A stretch of 64,000 bases of DNA from UBA5070 sp035352895 (GTDB lineage: Bacteria; Fibrobacterota; Fibrobacteria; UBA5070), in the NCBI GenBank assembly GCA_035352895.1, contig DAOPYN010000009.1:32990-96989 (forward strand), written 5' to 3'. The notes under the pieces are model-generated. The model did no database searches. It had not been told where the DNA came from and saw nothing but the letters and a program-made list of their open reading frames with translations. Every line of letters begins with the position of its first letter. The first letter of the stretch is position 1. Position numbers and translations under genes: made by a program. Shown in pieces: positions 53,729 through 63,477 of this stretch.

Positions 53729-56007
53729 GGGGCCGGTGGCTCCAGCGTGAAGCGGAAGGTGGCGCCCTGGTCGGGGATGCCTTCGCCCGCCACCGCGCCG
53801 CCGTGGCGTTCCGCGAGCTTGCGGACGGTGGCGAGCCCGATTCCCGTGCCCACGAAGCGGGGATCGGAATGCAGCCGCTGGAAGGTGCCGAAGAGCTTGC
53901 CCGCGTGGTCCATCGAGAAGCCCACGCCGTTGTCGCGCACCTGGATCCATCTGCGTCCATCGATGTCCATCGAAGAGACCTCGATGATGGATTCCGGCCG
54001 GGTGGAGGTGTACTTCCAGGCGTTGCCCAGGAGGTTTTCCAGGATGGAGCGCAGGAGCACAGGGTCGGCGTCGACCACCAATCCCGGTTCCACCCGCCCG
54101 GAAAGGGCCCTCGACGGTTCCAGGTTCCGGTATCCGTCCAGGATCTCCCGGGCGATCAGGCTCGCGTCCACCGAAGCCTTCCTGAGGGGTAGCCGACTGG
54201 ATCGCGACAGTTCCAGAAGGTCGTCGATGAGTCTGGCCATCCGGGTGGTGGCCGCTCGGATCCGGTCCAGGTAGCCTTTCGTATCCGGAGCCAGCACATC
54301 TCCGGCCTCCTCCAGGAGGGCCTTGCTGAATCCATCGATGGCCCGCAAAGGGGCGCGCAGGTCGTGGGAGACCGTGTACGAGAACGAATCCAGCTCCTCC
54401 AGCGCGTCCTGGAGTTCGCGCGTGCGGCCCTCCACGCGGCGCTCCAACGAATCGTTGAGGTCCAGGATCCGCTGTTCGGCGAGCTTTTCCGGCGTGCGAT
54501 CCATTCCCGTGCACACGAGCAGCTTGACGGATCCGTCCTCCTCCAGGATCGGGCTGTTCGCCCAGGCGATCCAGTGCAGGACGCCTTGACGGTCCAGCCA
54601 GCCGTCCTCGAACCGAAGAGAAGGTTTCTGGATGTGGATCAATGGAAAGAAACCCGCTACCTCCTCCTTGCGGCCCGGAGGGAGGAACACCTCGAAGAAT
54701 TTCTTGCCGATCACCTCCGATTCCTTCCACCCCAGCAGTTCCTCGGCGGTGTGGTTGAATCGCTGGATGACCCCGACATGGTCGAACACCACGATCAATC
54801 CCCCGGTGGTGTCGATGAGCTGCTGGTTGAATTCGGCGAGGTTCCGGATCGTCTTCTCCGCTTCCTTCCGGTCGGTGACGTCGCGGGACGAGACCAGGAT
54901 CTCCGTCGCCTCTCCGGTTTGGGGATTGCGTACGACCTTGCCGATCGATTCCAGCCAGACGATGCGGCCCGAGTCCATCTGATGGCGGTAGACGACCTTC
55001 TGGGGGCCCGTCCCATGCACCACCGCTTCCAGCGCCGCGGCCAGAGCGGGAAAATCGTCGGGGTGGATCTTGGCCAGCGCCGAGGTTCCCACGATCGCTT
55101 GCGGGTCCACCCCCAGGATGGATTTCAGCGAGGGCGAAGCCCACAGGTATTCGCCGGTGGTGGTGAGCCGCAGGACGATGTCGATGGAATTCTCCGCCAG
55201 GAAGCGGAAATGTTCCTCGCTGCGCTGCAAGGCGGATTCCTGGTGCTTGCGCTCGGTGATCTCGGTGACGATCACGGCGAACTGGCCGGGCGTGGGCCGA
55301 TAGGCCCAGGTCTCGTACCACCGGTTGAACATGGCCACGTGGTTCTCGAACCGCAACGGCTCTCCGGTGGCCACCACCTTGCCGAACATGTCCACCCACG
55401 CATCCTCCAGACCGGGCAGCACCTCCAGGACCCGCCGTCCCACGATGTCCCGGGCCTTCAAGCCGGTGACCTTCTCGTAGGCTGGATTCACCTCCAGGAA
55501 CCGGTAGTCGACCATCCTTCCGGTTTCGTCGAGGATGGCCTCGTGCAGGGCGAAGCCCGTGGTGAGGTTGTCGAACAGTTGCCGGTAGCGCTCCTGGGCG
55601 AGCTTGCGCTCGGTGATGTCCACGTGCATCCCGATCATCCGGGAAGGAGAACCGTCGGGCAGGAGTTCGATCACCTTGCCCCGGGCGAGGACCCATTTCC
55701 ACGATCCGTCCTTGTGGCGCATCCGGAATTCCAGACGGTAGGGGTGCGCGTCTGGATTGGCCAGGTGCTCTTTCAGCGACTCCAGGGTAGAATCCAGGTC
55801 GTCGGGATGCAGCCGTTCCCGCCAATTCAGGTAGTTGGCGGAGAATTCTCCTGCTTCGTATCCCAGCATGGTGTAGAACTGTGCGCTGAAAAAGCAGTTC
55901 CCCGACGGGATGTGCCACTCGAAGACGCCGTCGGAAGTGATTTCCAGGATCTGCTGGAAACGGTTCTCCAGAGGGTGGAGTCCGGAGTCTTCGTTGGAGG
56001 GAGCCAT
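53725..56007 (-). CDS. Multi-PAS sensor histidine kinase (760 aa)
   Basis: Four PAS/PAC units are visible: FEWHIPSGNCFFSAQFYTML with GMHVDITERK; FLEVNPAYEKVTGLKARDIV; YLWASPSLKSILGVDPQAIV with SSRDVTDRKEA; IQRFNHTAEELLGWKESEVI. A coiled coil leads to HisKA (TVSHDLRAPLRAI) and HATPase_c (NLLGNAWKYT, VRDNGVGFSMD, GTGIGLATV). No membrane segment is seen, so it is cytoplasmic. The start is uncertain between 56007 and 56034. Confidence 0.9.
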   Translation of the reverse strand: MAPSNEDSGLHPLENRFQQILEITSDGVFEWHIPSGNCFFSAQFYTMLGYEAGEFSANYLNWRERLHPDDLDSTLESLKEHLANPDAHPYRLEFRMRHKDGSWKWVLARGKVIELLPDGSPSRMIGMHVDITERKLAQERYRQLFDNLTTGFALHEAILDETGRMVDYRFLEVNPAYEKVTGLKARDIVGRRVLEVLPGLEDAWVDMFGKVVATGEPLRFENHVAMFNRWYETWAYRPTPGQFAVIVTEITERKHQESALQRSEEHFRFLAENSIDIVLRLTTTGEYLWASPSLKSILGVDPQAIVGTSALAKIHPDDFPALAAALEAVVHGTGPQKVVYRHQMDSGRIVWLESIGKVVRNPQTGEATEILVSSRDVTDRKEAEKTIRNLAEFNQQLIDTTGGLIVVFDHVGVIQRFNHTAEELLGWKESEVIGKKFFEVFLPPGRKEEVAGFFPLIHIQKPSLRFEDGWLDRQGVLHWIAWANSPILEEDGSVKLLVCTGMDRTPEKLAEQRILDLNDSLERRVEGRTRELQDALEELDSFSYTVSHDLRAPLRAIDGFSKALLEEAGDVLAPDTKGYLDRIRAATTRMARLIDDLLELSRSSRLPLRKASVDASLIAREILDGYRNLEPSRALSGRVEPGLVVDADPVLLRSILENLLGNAWKYTSTRPESIIEVSSMDIDGRRWIQVRDNGVGFSMDHAGKLFGTFQRLHSDPRFVGTGIGLATVRKLAERHGGAVAGEGIPDQGATFRFTLEPPAP

Positions 56008-56060
56008 GGCCGGAAGGAATCCTACCACATTCATGTCGCGGGCAGCGTCGGGAAACAAGA

Positions 56061-56090
56061 AGACCCCTCGGGAATTTCCCGAGGGGTCTT
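56061..56090 (-). terminator. Terminator downstream of tRNA-Met
   Basis: A near-perfect hairpin AGACCCCTCGGGAA...TTCCCGAGGGGTCT starts 5 bases past the tRNA 3' end on the minus strand, followed by TCTTGTTTC. Confidence 0.8.
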
Positions 56091-56095
56091 GCCAG

Positions 56096-56169
56096 TAGCG
56101 GTACTCGGATTTGAACCAAGGACGCAGGGATTATGATTCCCTCGCTCTAACCAACTGAGCTATACCGCC
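56096..56169 (-). tRNA. tRNA-Met (CAU), elongator type
   Basis: A cloverleaf of 74 nt with anticodon stem AGGGA/TCCCT around the loop ATCATAA (anticodon CAT). The D-arm is TAGCTCAGTTGGTTAGAGC and the T-loop TTCAAAT. The 1-72 pair is G-U and CCA is not encoded. The anticodon stem lacks the three G-C pairs of an initiator. A tRNA-Ile with lysidine (also CAU) is less likely but not excluded by eye. Confidence 0.9.
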
Positions 56170-56316
56170 AGAACCGGGGATGCAATTTAGACACGACCAG
56201 GCAATCTGTCCATCCCCCATGTGGCGAGGGTCCGCCCCGAGCGCGAAGGAGCTACCTTTCCCCCCATTGTCGATGAGCACCGCGTGCGAGAAAACCATGT
56301 TGTCCAAGGAGCGGAC

Positions 56317-57075
56317 TTGAAGGTCCTGGTCGTCAACGACGACGGTCCCGAGAGCTTCGCGCTCGCACCATTGGTGGAGGCCCTGCGCGGTCGCCACGAT
56401 GTCTTCGTGTCGGTCCCTTCCCAGCAGCGGTCCGGTACCGGGCACGGGTTTTCGTTCCTGGCACCGTTGGAGGTCCGCCGCGCCACCATCGCGGGCGCTC
56501 CCGGGGTGCTGGTGACGGGTTTGCCCGCCGACGCCGTGAAGTTCGCCATCTGTGGCGGGGCTCCCTGGAAGCCGGACGTGGTTCTGGCCGGCATCAACCC
56601 CGGCGAGAACGCGGGGGTGTGCGCTCCCTATTCGGGGACGGTGGCCTGCGCCCGCGAGGCGGCGATGTTCGGGATCCCCGCGCTGGCGCTTTCTTCCATG
56701 GGCATGGACAAGGCTCACTACCGGGCGATCGCCGACTGGGCCGCCCGCCTTCTGGAATCGGGACTGCCGCCCCATCGTCGGGGGGTGTTCTGGAGCGTGA
56801 ACTTCCCGCTGGCCCGGCCCACGGACTGGGGCGAAGTCAAGGTCTGCCATGGGTCCACCTCCATGTTCCGCGACGTCTACCGTCCGGCGGGGCCGAACCT
56901 CTGGCAGCTGGAGGGCACAAAGGATCCGCAGGCGATCGAGCCCGGCTCCGACGACGACTGGCTGTCCAAGGGACATCCGACCATGGTGGCGCACCGCGCC
57001 GATCCCACCGACCATGAATACCTCCAGGGCCTGGATTGGATCCCGCCCCGGAGCATCCGCACGGGAGAGACATGA
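56317..57075 (+). CDS. surE: 5'/3'-nucleotidase SurE (252 aa)
   Basis: Metal-site motif NDDGPES follows the start (MKVLVVNDDG), with GINPGENAGVCAPYSGTVAC as the second signature. The TTG start at 56317 has AAGGAG 6 bases upstream and gives the standard length. It dephosphorylates nucleoside monophosphates. The stop overlaps the gyrA start as ATGA. Confidence 0.92.
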   Translation: MKVLVVNDDGPESFALAPLVEALRGRHDVFVSVPSQQRSGTGHGFSFLAPLEVRRATIAGAPGVLVTGLPADAVKFAICGGAPWKPDVVLAGINPGENAGVCAPYSGTVACAREAAMFGIPALALSSMGMDKAHYRAIADWAARLLESGLPPHRRGVFWSVNFPLARPTDWGEVKVCHGSTSMFRDVYRPAGPNLWQLEGTKDPQAIEPGSDDDWLSKGHPTMVAHRADPTDHEYLQGLDWIPPRSIRTGET

Positions 57076-59666
57076 ACGACGAGACCACACCGGAAACCGC
57101 AGGATCCGAAGCCGTCAACCCCGAGGTGGGCGTCGTGGGACGGGTGCTGCCTGTCGCGATCGATCGCGAACTGTCCACCAGCTACCTGCGCTATTCCATG
57201 AGCGTGATCGTCTCGCGCGCGCTTCCGGACGTGCGCGACGGTCTGAAGCCCGTGCATCGCCGCGTGCTGTTCGCCATGGACGAGCTCTCGCTCAACCACG
57301 ACAAGCCCTACAAGAAGTCCGCCCGCATCGTGGGCGACGTGATCGGCAAGTACCACCCCCACGGCGACGTGGCGGTGTACGATTCCCTGGTCCGCATGGC
57401 CCAGGATTTCTCCCTGCGCTACATGCTGGTGATGGGCCAGGGCAACTTCGGTTCGGTGGACGGCGACTCCCCTGCGGCCATGCGCTACACGGAAGCGCGC
57501 ATGCGCCGCGCCGCGGAGCTGATGCTCCAGGATCTGGATCGCGACACGGTCGACTTCGTCAACAACTACGACGAATCCCTCAAGGAGCCCTCGGTCCTTC
57601 CCTCGGCCATTCCCAACTTGCTGGTGAACGGCACCACGGGCATCGCGGTGGGCATGGCCACCAACATGCCACCCCACAACCTCCGCGAGATCGTTTCGGC
57701 CTGCAAGGCCGTGCTGGACGATCCCGACATCCCCGTGGAAGGCCTCCTGCAGTACGTGAAGGGGCCGGATTTCCCCACCGGGGGCATCATCTACGGCCGC
57801 AACGGGGCGCGCGACGCCATGCTCACCGGACGCGGACGCGTGGTGGTGCGGGCCAAGCACCACTTCGAGGAGATCGGCAACCGCCAGGCGATCGTCTTCA
57901 CCGAGATCCCCTACATGGTCAACAAGGCCAAGCTCCTGGAAAAGATCGCGGAGATGGTGCGCGACAAGTCCATCGAGGGCATTTCCGACCTGCGCGACGA
58001 ATCCGACCGCGACGGCATGCGGATCGTGGTGGAGTGCCGCCGTGACGCCCATCCCGACATCCTCCTGAACCACCTGTTCAAGAAGACCCAGCTCCAGGAT
58101 CCGTTCCATGTGATCAACCTGGCCCTGGTGGAAGGCCAACCCAAGGTCCTGAATCTCAAGCAGCTCATCTTCCACTACCTGGAGCACCGCCTGGAAGTGG
58201 TCCGTCGCCGGGCCGAGTTCGACCTCAGGAAGGCCCGCGAACGCGCACACATCCTGGAAGGCTACCTCAAGGCCCTGGACCACCTGGACGAGGTGATCCG
58301 CCTCATCCGCAATTCCGCGACCACCGACGACGCCCGCAACGGCCTGATGGAGACCTTCGGCTTCACCGAGATCCAGGCCCAGGCCATCCTGGAACTGCAG
58401 CTGCGCCGCCTCACCGGCCTGGAACGCGACAAGATCCAGAACGAATACGCGGAGTTGCAGGCTCGGATCAAGTACCTGGAAGAAGTGCTCGCTTCCCGCA
58501 AGTTGCGCGAAACCATCGTGTCCGACGAGCTGACCAAGGTCGTGGAGGAGATCGGCGACGACCGGCGCACCGAGATCGTGGACGCTTCCGACGAAGTGAG
58601 CATGGAAGACCTCGTGGCCGACGAGCCCATGGTGGTCACCGTGACCCACGGCGGCTACGTGAAGCGCCAGCCGCTCACCGAATACCGCGCCCAGGGGCGT
58701 GGTGGCAAGGGCGTCACGGGCGCCGGCCTCAAGGGCGAAGACATCGTCGACCAGATCTTCGTGGCCACCGCCCACGCGCATCTTCTGTTCTTCACGTCGC
58801 TGGGGCGCGCCCACAGCGTGCGGGTGTGGGATCTGCCGGAACTCGGCCGCACTTCGCAGGGCACCCACATCGCCAACCTCCTGGAGCTGCGCAAGGAACT
58901 GGGCGAAAAGGTCCGCTCGGTGGTGCCGGTGCGCGGGTTCGGCGGCGAGGGACGCATCGTCTACGCCACCCGGATGGGGACCATCAACCGCATGCGGCTT
59001 TCGGCATTCAAGAACATGCGCAAGGACGGCCTCATCGGCATCGAGCTGGACGAAGGCGACGAGCTGGTGTCCACCCTGTTCATCGAGGGCGAACCCGATC
59101 TGGTCGTGGCCACCCGCGAGGGGCAGGCCATCCGGTTCCCGCTTTCGGCCTTCCGCGACCTGGGACGTGGAACCCGCGGCGTGCGCGGCATCAGCCTGGA
59201 ATCCACGGATTCCGTGATCGGCCTGGTGAAGGTGGAAGACGGCGCCCAGCTTCTGACCATCACGGAGAAGGGCTACGGCAAGCGCACGGAGCCCTCCGAA
59301 TACCGCGTGACAAACCGTGGCGGAAAGGGCATCATCAACCTGCGGGTCACCGAGAAGAACGGGCCCGCCGTCTGTCTTCTCTCCGTCCGCAAGGGCGAGG
59401 AGATCATGGCCATCACGAAGGGTGGAATGGTGATCCGCACGGGAATCGACGACATCCGGGAAACCGGCCGGGACTCCCAGGGGGTCATCGTGATCCGCCT
59501 GGACGAGGGCGACCTGGTCCAGGACGTCGCGCACGTGGTGGGCGAGAAGGAAGACGAGATCCTGCCGGAAGCCGCCGGACTCTCCACCGTCGATGTCTCC
59601 GACGAATCCACACTTGGTTCCACGTCGGACGATTCGGATCCGGCGGGAGGTGAGGAGCAGGAGTGA
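57072..59666 (+). CDS. gyrA: DNA gyrase subunit A (864 aa)
   Basis: Breakage-reunion domain with catalytic Tyr139 (AAMRYTEARM), equivalent to E. coli Tyr122 because of a 17-residue longer N-terminus. The quinolone-pocket sequence reads HPHGDVAVYD: residue 100 is Val where E. coli has Ser83, and the Asp87 equivalent is kept. Six C-terminal beta-propeller blades follow, including a GyrA-box-like QGRGGKGV. The tail is acidic. It is coupled to surE and the PilZ gene by overlapping stops and starts. ParC is less likely because the GyrA box is present. Confidence 0.95.
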   Translation: MNDETTPETAGSEAVNPEVGVVGRVLPVAIDRELSTSYLRYSMSVIVSRALPDVRDGLKPVHRRVLFAMDELSLNHDKPYKKSARIVGDVIGKYHPHGDVAVYDSLVRMAQDFSLRYMLVMGQGNFGSVDGDSPAAMRYTEARMRRAAELMLQDLDRDTVDFVNNYDESLKEPSVLPSAIPNLLVNGTTGIAVGMATNMPPHNLREIVSACKAVLDDPDIPVEGLLQYVKGPDFPTGGIIYGRNGARDAMLTGRGRVVVRAKHHFEEIGNRQAIVFTEIPYMVNKAKLLEKIAEMVRDKSIEGISDLRDESDRDGMRIVVECRRDAHPDILLNHLFKKTQLQDPFHVINLALVEGQPKVLNLKQLIFHYLEHRLEVVRRRAEFDLRKARERAHILEGYLKALDHLDEVIRLIRNSATTDDARNGLMETFGFTEIQAQAILELQLRRLTGLERDKIQNEYAELQARIKYLEEVLASRKLRETIVSDELTKVVEEIGDDRRTEIVDASDEVSMEDLVADEPMVVTVTHGGYVKRQPLTEYRAQGRGGKGVTGAGLKGEDIVDQIFVATAHAHLLFFTSLGRAHSVRVWDLPELGRTSQGTHIANLLELRKELGEKVRSVVPVRGFGGEGRIVYATRMGTINRMRLSAFKNMRKDGLIGIELDEGDELVSTLFIEGEPDLVVATREGQAIRFPLSAFRDLGRGTRGVRGISLESTDSVIGLVKVEDGAQLLTITEKGYGKRTEPSEYRVTNRGGKGIINLRVTEKNGPAVCLLSVRKGEEIMAITKGGMVIRTGIDDIRETGRDSQGVIVIRLDEGDLVQDVAHVVGEKEDEILPEAAGLSTVDVSDESTLGSTSDDSDPAGGEEQE

Positions 59667-60352
59667 TCGGCGGTCCCAAGCGAGCCTTCCTGGTGGTCTG
59701 CACCGACGAACGCAAGCCCTTGTTCGAGGAGGCCTTGCGGGAGTTCGAGTTCCGCCAGGTGACTTCGGTGATGGGGGCCGTGCGCGATTGCGTCTCCCAT
59801 CCCGCCATGGCCGTGCTCCTGGATCTGGCCTCGACGCTCCACGCGGGCGTCGCCGAAACCGCTCCCCTCTACGATCTGGGAATCGACCTTCCCATCCTGC
59901 GCTGCACGGGCTCCCAGGTGGATGCCTTGGTGGCCATGTGCCAAGCGCCCTTCAAGCGCATGCCTCTGGGGGATGCCCTCGGCGAGATCGCATCCGGCGA
60001 TCCCAGCTGGCGCAATCCCGCCAGTCCGCGCCGCTTCGTGCGGGTGCGGCGCAACATCCGGGTGCAGTACCGCAGATCCGGAACCGTGGAGTGGCTGCGC
60101 GCCAACGCCCAGAGCATCAGCATCTCCGGTTTGTTCCTCCTGACCCTGGACCCCCCGCCGATAGGGACGGATATCGACATCCGCATCCTGGACGCGGGGG
60201 ATCACATGGAGCTGAGCGGCTCGGTGGTCTGGGTGCACCATTGGGAGGATGGCAGCCATCTTCCCGGTTGCGGCGTGAATTTCGCGATAGATCTTGTTCC
60301 TCCACACATGGGGGAATTGCTGGCCGACTGGTACTTCCAAAAAAATGGATGA
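59663..60352 (+). CDS. PilZ-domain protein (229 aa)
   Basis: A receiver-like N-terminal half (~1-110, FLVVCTDERKPLFEEALREF) is followed by a PilZ domain with RRFVRVRRNIRV and SISISGLFL; the usual D/N of the second motif is replaced by Gln, so c-di-GMP binding is uncertain. The GTG start overlaps the gyrA stop as GTGA. Confidence 0.85.
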   Translation: MIGGPKRAFLVVCTDERKPLFEEALREFEFRQVTSVMGAVRDCVSHPAMAVLLDLASTLHAGVAETAPLYDLGIDLPILRCTGSQVDALVAMCQAPFKRMPLGDALGEIASGDPSWRNPASPRRFVRVRRNIRVQYRRSGTVEWLRANAQSISISGLFLLTLDPPPIGTDIDIRILDAGDHMELSGSVVWVHHWEDGSHLPGCGVNFAIDLVPPHMGELLADWYFQKNG

Positions 60353-60412
60353 GCCCCGCCATCCTCCGGTCGGACGCCCTTCCCCGTTCGGGAATGCATC
60401 TTCTGAGGCAAC

Positions 60413-61741
60413 GTGATCACTGAATTGTTCGTCATCGGCACCATCCTCTTCGTGCTCATCCTCCTCAACGCCATGTTCGCGGCCACAGAAATGGCCTTGG
60501 CCACGGCACGTCGTTCCCGGCTCCAGAACAAGGTGGACGAGGGACATCGGGGAGCGCTCCTTGCCCTGAAGCTCCAGGAGGATCCCAACCGTTTCCTGTC
60601 CACCGTCCAGGTGGGTATCACGCTGGTGGGGACCCTCGCCGCGGTCATCACCGGCGATCGCCTGGAGGAGCCGCTCCTGGGCCTCTACGAGCCGTGGTTG
60701 GGCGAGTGGGCGCGCTGGGGCGTGATGGCCACGGTGGTGGCGGGCGTGTCCTTCCTGCAGCTGGTGCTGGGCGAACTGGTCCCCAAACGCGTGGGCATCC
60801 AGTATGCCGAGGTCCTGGCCGCCGCCCTGGGTAGGCCCATGATGTTCCTGTCCATGCTGGCCCGACCGCTGGTGTCCGTGCTTTCCGGATGCACCAACGC
60901 CATCCTGTGGATGCTGCGCCTGAACAAGGCGCCCGAGGAGACCGTCACGCAGGAGGACATCCGCCACATGGTGCGCGAAAGCGCCGAGCACGGCGAAATC
61001 CAGGAGCAGGAGGAAGACCTGATCCATTCGGTGTTCGACATGGGCGAAAAGCTGGTACGCCAGCTGCGCACGCCGCGCACCACCGTGGTGGGCGTGGACC
61101 TGGACCAGGATCTGGACGAGCAGCTCCCGGCCCTGATGGAGTCGGGATATTCGCGATTTCCCGCCTACCGCGGGAACCTGGACCACATCGAAGGCGTGGT
61201 GATCGCCAAGGACATCTTCCGCGCGTGCCTGGCCTCCGAAACTCGTCCCAGCCTGGACGGACTGGTCCGCGAACTCCTCCTGGTCCCCGAAAACACGCGT
61301 GCCATGGCGTTGCTGCAGCTGATGAAGAAGAAGCACCAGCACCTGGCGGTGGTGGTGAACGAGCACGGGATCTTCGAGGGCGTGGTCACGCTGGAAGATC
61401 TGGTGGAAGAGATCGTGGGCGACATCCAGGACGAGACCGACGAGGACACCGATCCCGACATCGTGGCCACCGGCGGCGGTCGCTGGCTGGTGAGCGGCAC
61501 GACCCCGGTGGAGAAGCTCAAGGAGGCACTGGATGTCTCGTCGCTTCCCCAGGAGGACGAGGGCCACTACGACACCGTCGCGGGTCTGGTGCTGGCGCTG
61601 ATGGGGCGGATTCCGTCCACCGGCGAGGAGACGAGCGCCGCCGGTTGGAACTACCGCGTGGTGGACATGGACGGTCTGCGCATCGACAAGGTGGAGGTCC
61701 AGAAGCTGGACCGCGACTCGGCGTCGGACGCGAAGGGGTAG
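60413..61741 (+). CDS. CNNM/HlyC-CorC type membrane protein (442 aa)
   Basis: The DUF21 membrane domain has four segments (ELFVIGTILFVLILLNAMFA, VGITLVGTLAAVITG and others). Two CBS domains (RFPAYRGNLDHIEGVV, HLAVVVNEHGIFEGVVTLED) and a CorC_HlyC C-terminal domain (YDTVAGLVLALMGRIPSTGE) follow. It is probably a magnesium/metal transporter or regulator. The GTG start lies 60 bases after the PilZ stop. Confidence 0.92.
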   Translation: MITELFVIGTILFVLILLNAMFAATEMALATARRSRLQNKVDEGHRGALLALKLQEDPNRFLSTVQVGITLVGTLAAVITGDRLEEPLLGLYEPWLGEWARWGVMATVVAGVSFLQLVLGELVPKRVGIQYAEVLAAALGRPMMFLSMLARPLVSVLSGCTNAILWMLRLNKAPEETVTQEDIRHMVRESAEHGEIQEQEEDLIHSVFDMGEKLVRQLRTPRTTVVGVDLDQDLDEQLPALMESGYSRFPAYRGNLDHIEGVVIAKDIFRACLASETRPSLDGLVRELLLVPENTRAMALLQLMKKKHQHLAVVVNEHGIFEGVVTLEDLVEEIVGDIQDETDEDTDPDIVATGGGRWLVSGTTPVEKLKEALDVSSLPQEDEGHYDTVAGLVLALMGRIPSTGEETSAAGWNYRVVDMDGLRIDKVEVQKLDRDSASDAKG

Positions 61742-61748
61742 TCTGGAC

Positions 61749-62759
61749 TCAGTGGCCTGAGGCCGTATCTTCCGCGAGGGTGTCCCGAGGCACCAGGAAA
61801 TGTCGCTTGAAGCGGAGTTCCTCGATGCGAGCCACTCCTGGCTTGGTCCGCACCAAATCGTGGATCTCGGCAACCGTCCAGGCCTTCGCTGCGACCATCA
61901 CGTGGGGCTCGTAAGGTTCGAAGTACTCGATGCTGGTGATCGCCGAGTCGGCATTCCGATCGCTCAAGTCCTGCGCGGATCGGGCCGTGACCTCGCTGGA
62001 ATGGATCGAGGCCTCCCAGGTCACGTCCTTCCCGATCGTCATCGTTGCATTCGCGGGAGTGATCACCGCGATGCCGAATCGGCCGGAAATGCGACGTATT
62101 TTATCCATCACCTCGGGAGCGGGAGATCGCAAATCACTTAGTCTCGAGCCCGACTTGACTCCTCGATGGCTCCGTTCCACGATCCTCACGACAAGACCGG
62201 GCACGAACGCCAGGGAATCGATTTGCAAGCCGAACGGAACGATGGATTCAGAGCGGATGGATTCCGCGAACGCTTTCCTGCTCGTCGCAGGCTCGAGGAA
62301 GATCTTGTAAAGCCGGTACGGAGAAGATGAGTCCGGAAAGTAGGGGGAGATCGCTTCGAGCATGGCGGGCGCTTCGCATTTCACGTTGATCCATTCCGTG
62401 TGGACGATGGAGTCCTTTCGGAGGAAATCGAAGCGCCAATGGAAGCCGCACAGGTAATTCAAACTCACGGTTCGCGAAATGTCCTTGCAGAGGGTGCGAA
62501 GCTGGTCGGCACCCTGGACGACCCTCGCGGTATTCGTGCCGGTGGGGTACAGCACGTTCGCGTCCCTCACCACCAGGGCATGGGCGCTCTCGCAGGCCTT
62601 TCGTCGTTCTTCGGCTTGGCTCCAGCCGGCGCAGCCTTGAAGGAGCGGAAGCAGGACTGCAGCCAAGCGCAGGCTTGGCGAACCGCGCAGGATCGATCGA
62701 GGACGTCCAGGCAAGGATCGGGAAGGCGAAGGAAGAAGCTGGAGTCGATCTTGGGTCAT
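61749..62759 (-). CDS. Predicted lipoprotein of unknown function (336 aa)
   Basis: A long basic n-region is followed by LRLAAVLLPLLQGC, a lipobox-like end, then CAGWSQAEERRKACES. The rest is a mixed alpha/beta periplasmic domain with no family recognised. It converges on the CBS-domain gene with a 7-base gap. Confidence 0.7.
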   Translation of the reverse strand: MTQDRLQLLPSPSRSLPGRPRSILRGSPSLRLAAVLLPLLQGCAGWSQAEERRKACESAHALVVRDANVLYPTGTNTARVVQGADQLRTLCKDISRTVSLNYLCGFHWRFDFLRKDSIVHTEWINVKCEAPAMLEAISPYFPDSSSPYRLYKIFLEPATSRKAFAESIRSESIVPFGLQIDSLAFVPGLVVRIVERSHRGVKSGSRLSDLRSPAPEVMDKIRRISGRFGIAVITPANATMTIGKDVTWEASIHSSEVTARSAQDLSDRNADSAITSIEYFEPYEPHVMVAAKAWTVAEIHDLVRTKPGVARIEELRFKRHFLVPRDTLAEDTASGH

Positions 62760-62845
62760 TCGATCAATCCGTGAAGGTTGGGTGTTGCGCAGGCTCGGCG
62801 AGAGAACCTAGATTCCTTACCATAAGAATTGAAGTAAGGAGCATC

Positions 62846-63082
62846 ATGATCGCGACATTGACATCCAAAGGCCAGATCACGCTTCCGGTCGGGCTCCGGC
62901 GCAAGATGGGACTCAAGGCGGGCGACAAGCTGGATTTCACGCTCACGGAGCGAGGGCAGGTCGCCATCGAAGTGGTCAAATCCGGGCTCGAAGGTCTGGC
63001 AGGCATCGCCAAACCGAAGGATGGGCGGCGCAGGAGCCTGGCGGAGATGGAGGACGCGATCGCGAAGGGGCGCTCCCGTTGA
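62846..63082 (+). CDS. vapB: AbrB/MazE-type antitoxin, VapB-like (78 aa)
   Basis: The SpoVT-AbrB swapped-hairpin signature is at the start (TLTSKGQITLPVGLRRKMGL, KAGDKLDFTLTERGQV). The C-terminal ~25 basic residues would wrap the toxin. AAGGAG precedes the ATG. The stop overlaps the toxin start. Autorepression by the complex is the family norm. Confidence 0.92.
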   Translation: MIATLTSKGQITLPVGLRRKMGLKAGDKLDFTLTERGQVAIEVVKSGLEGLAGIAKPKDGRRRSLAEMEDAIAKGRSR

Positions 63083-63471
63083 TCGGAATCGATACCAATG
63101 TTCTCGTGCGGTTTCTCGCACAGGACGATCCCATGCAATCGAAGCTCGCCACACGACTTCTCAAAGAGGCGGAAGGGAGGAGTCTGCGTGTTCGGGTGAA
63201 CCTTGCGGTCCTGGTGGAAACCTGTTGGGTCCTGAAGTCGGCCTATGATCATCCAAACGACACGATCCTCCAGATCGTCGAACGCATCTTGGATACCAAG
63301 CCATTCCAAGTGGAATCCGAAATCCAGGTTCGGGAAGCGTTGGAGCTTGCTCGGCAGCACCAGCATGAACTTCCGGACGCGTTGATCGCACGGATCAATC
63401 GATCTTGCACGACAACTTGGACATTCGACAAGAAGGCTTCGAAGCTCAGTGGGTTTTCATTGCTGACTTGA
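63079..63471 (+). CDS. vapC: PIN-domain ribonuclease toxin, VapC-like (130 aa)
   Basis: A PIN fold with the acidic metal site at IGIDTNVLVRFL (first Asp), VETCWVLKSAY (Glu) and LPDALIARIN / TWTFDKKASKL (Asp residues). A TTG start at 63079 overlaps the antitoxin stop as TTGA. It should cleave RNA, probably tRNA, when the antitoxin is lost. Confidence 0.92.
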   Translation: MIGIDTNVLVRFLAQDDPMQSKLATRLLKEAEGRSLRVRVNLAVLVETCWVLKSAYDHPNDTILQIVERILDTKPFQVESEIQVREALELARQHQHELPDALIARINRSCTTTWTFDKKASKLSGFSLLT

Positions 63472-63477
63472 TCGGAC

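Noticed and set aside
63079..63471. VapBC as a novel defence system
   Set aside because: Both proteins fit ordinary AbrB-PIN toxin-antitoxin families, with standard size and overlap.
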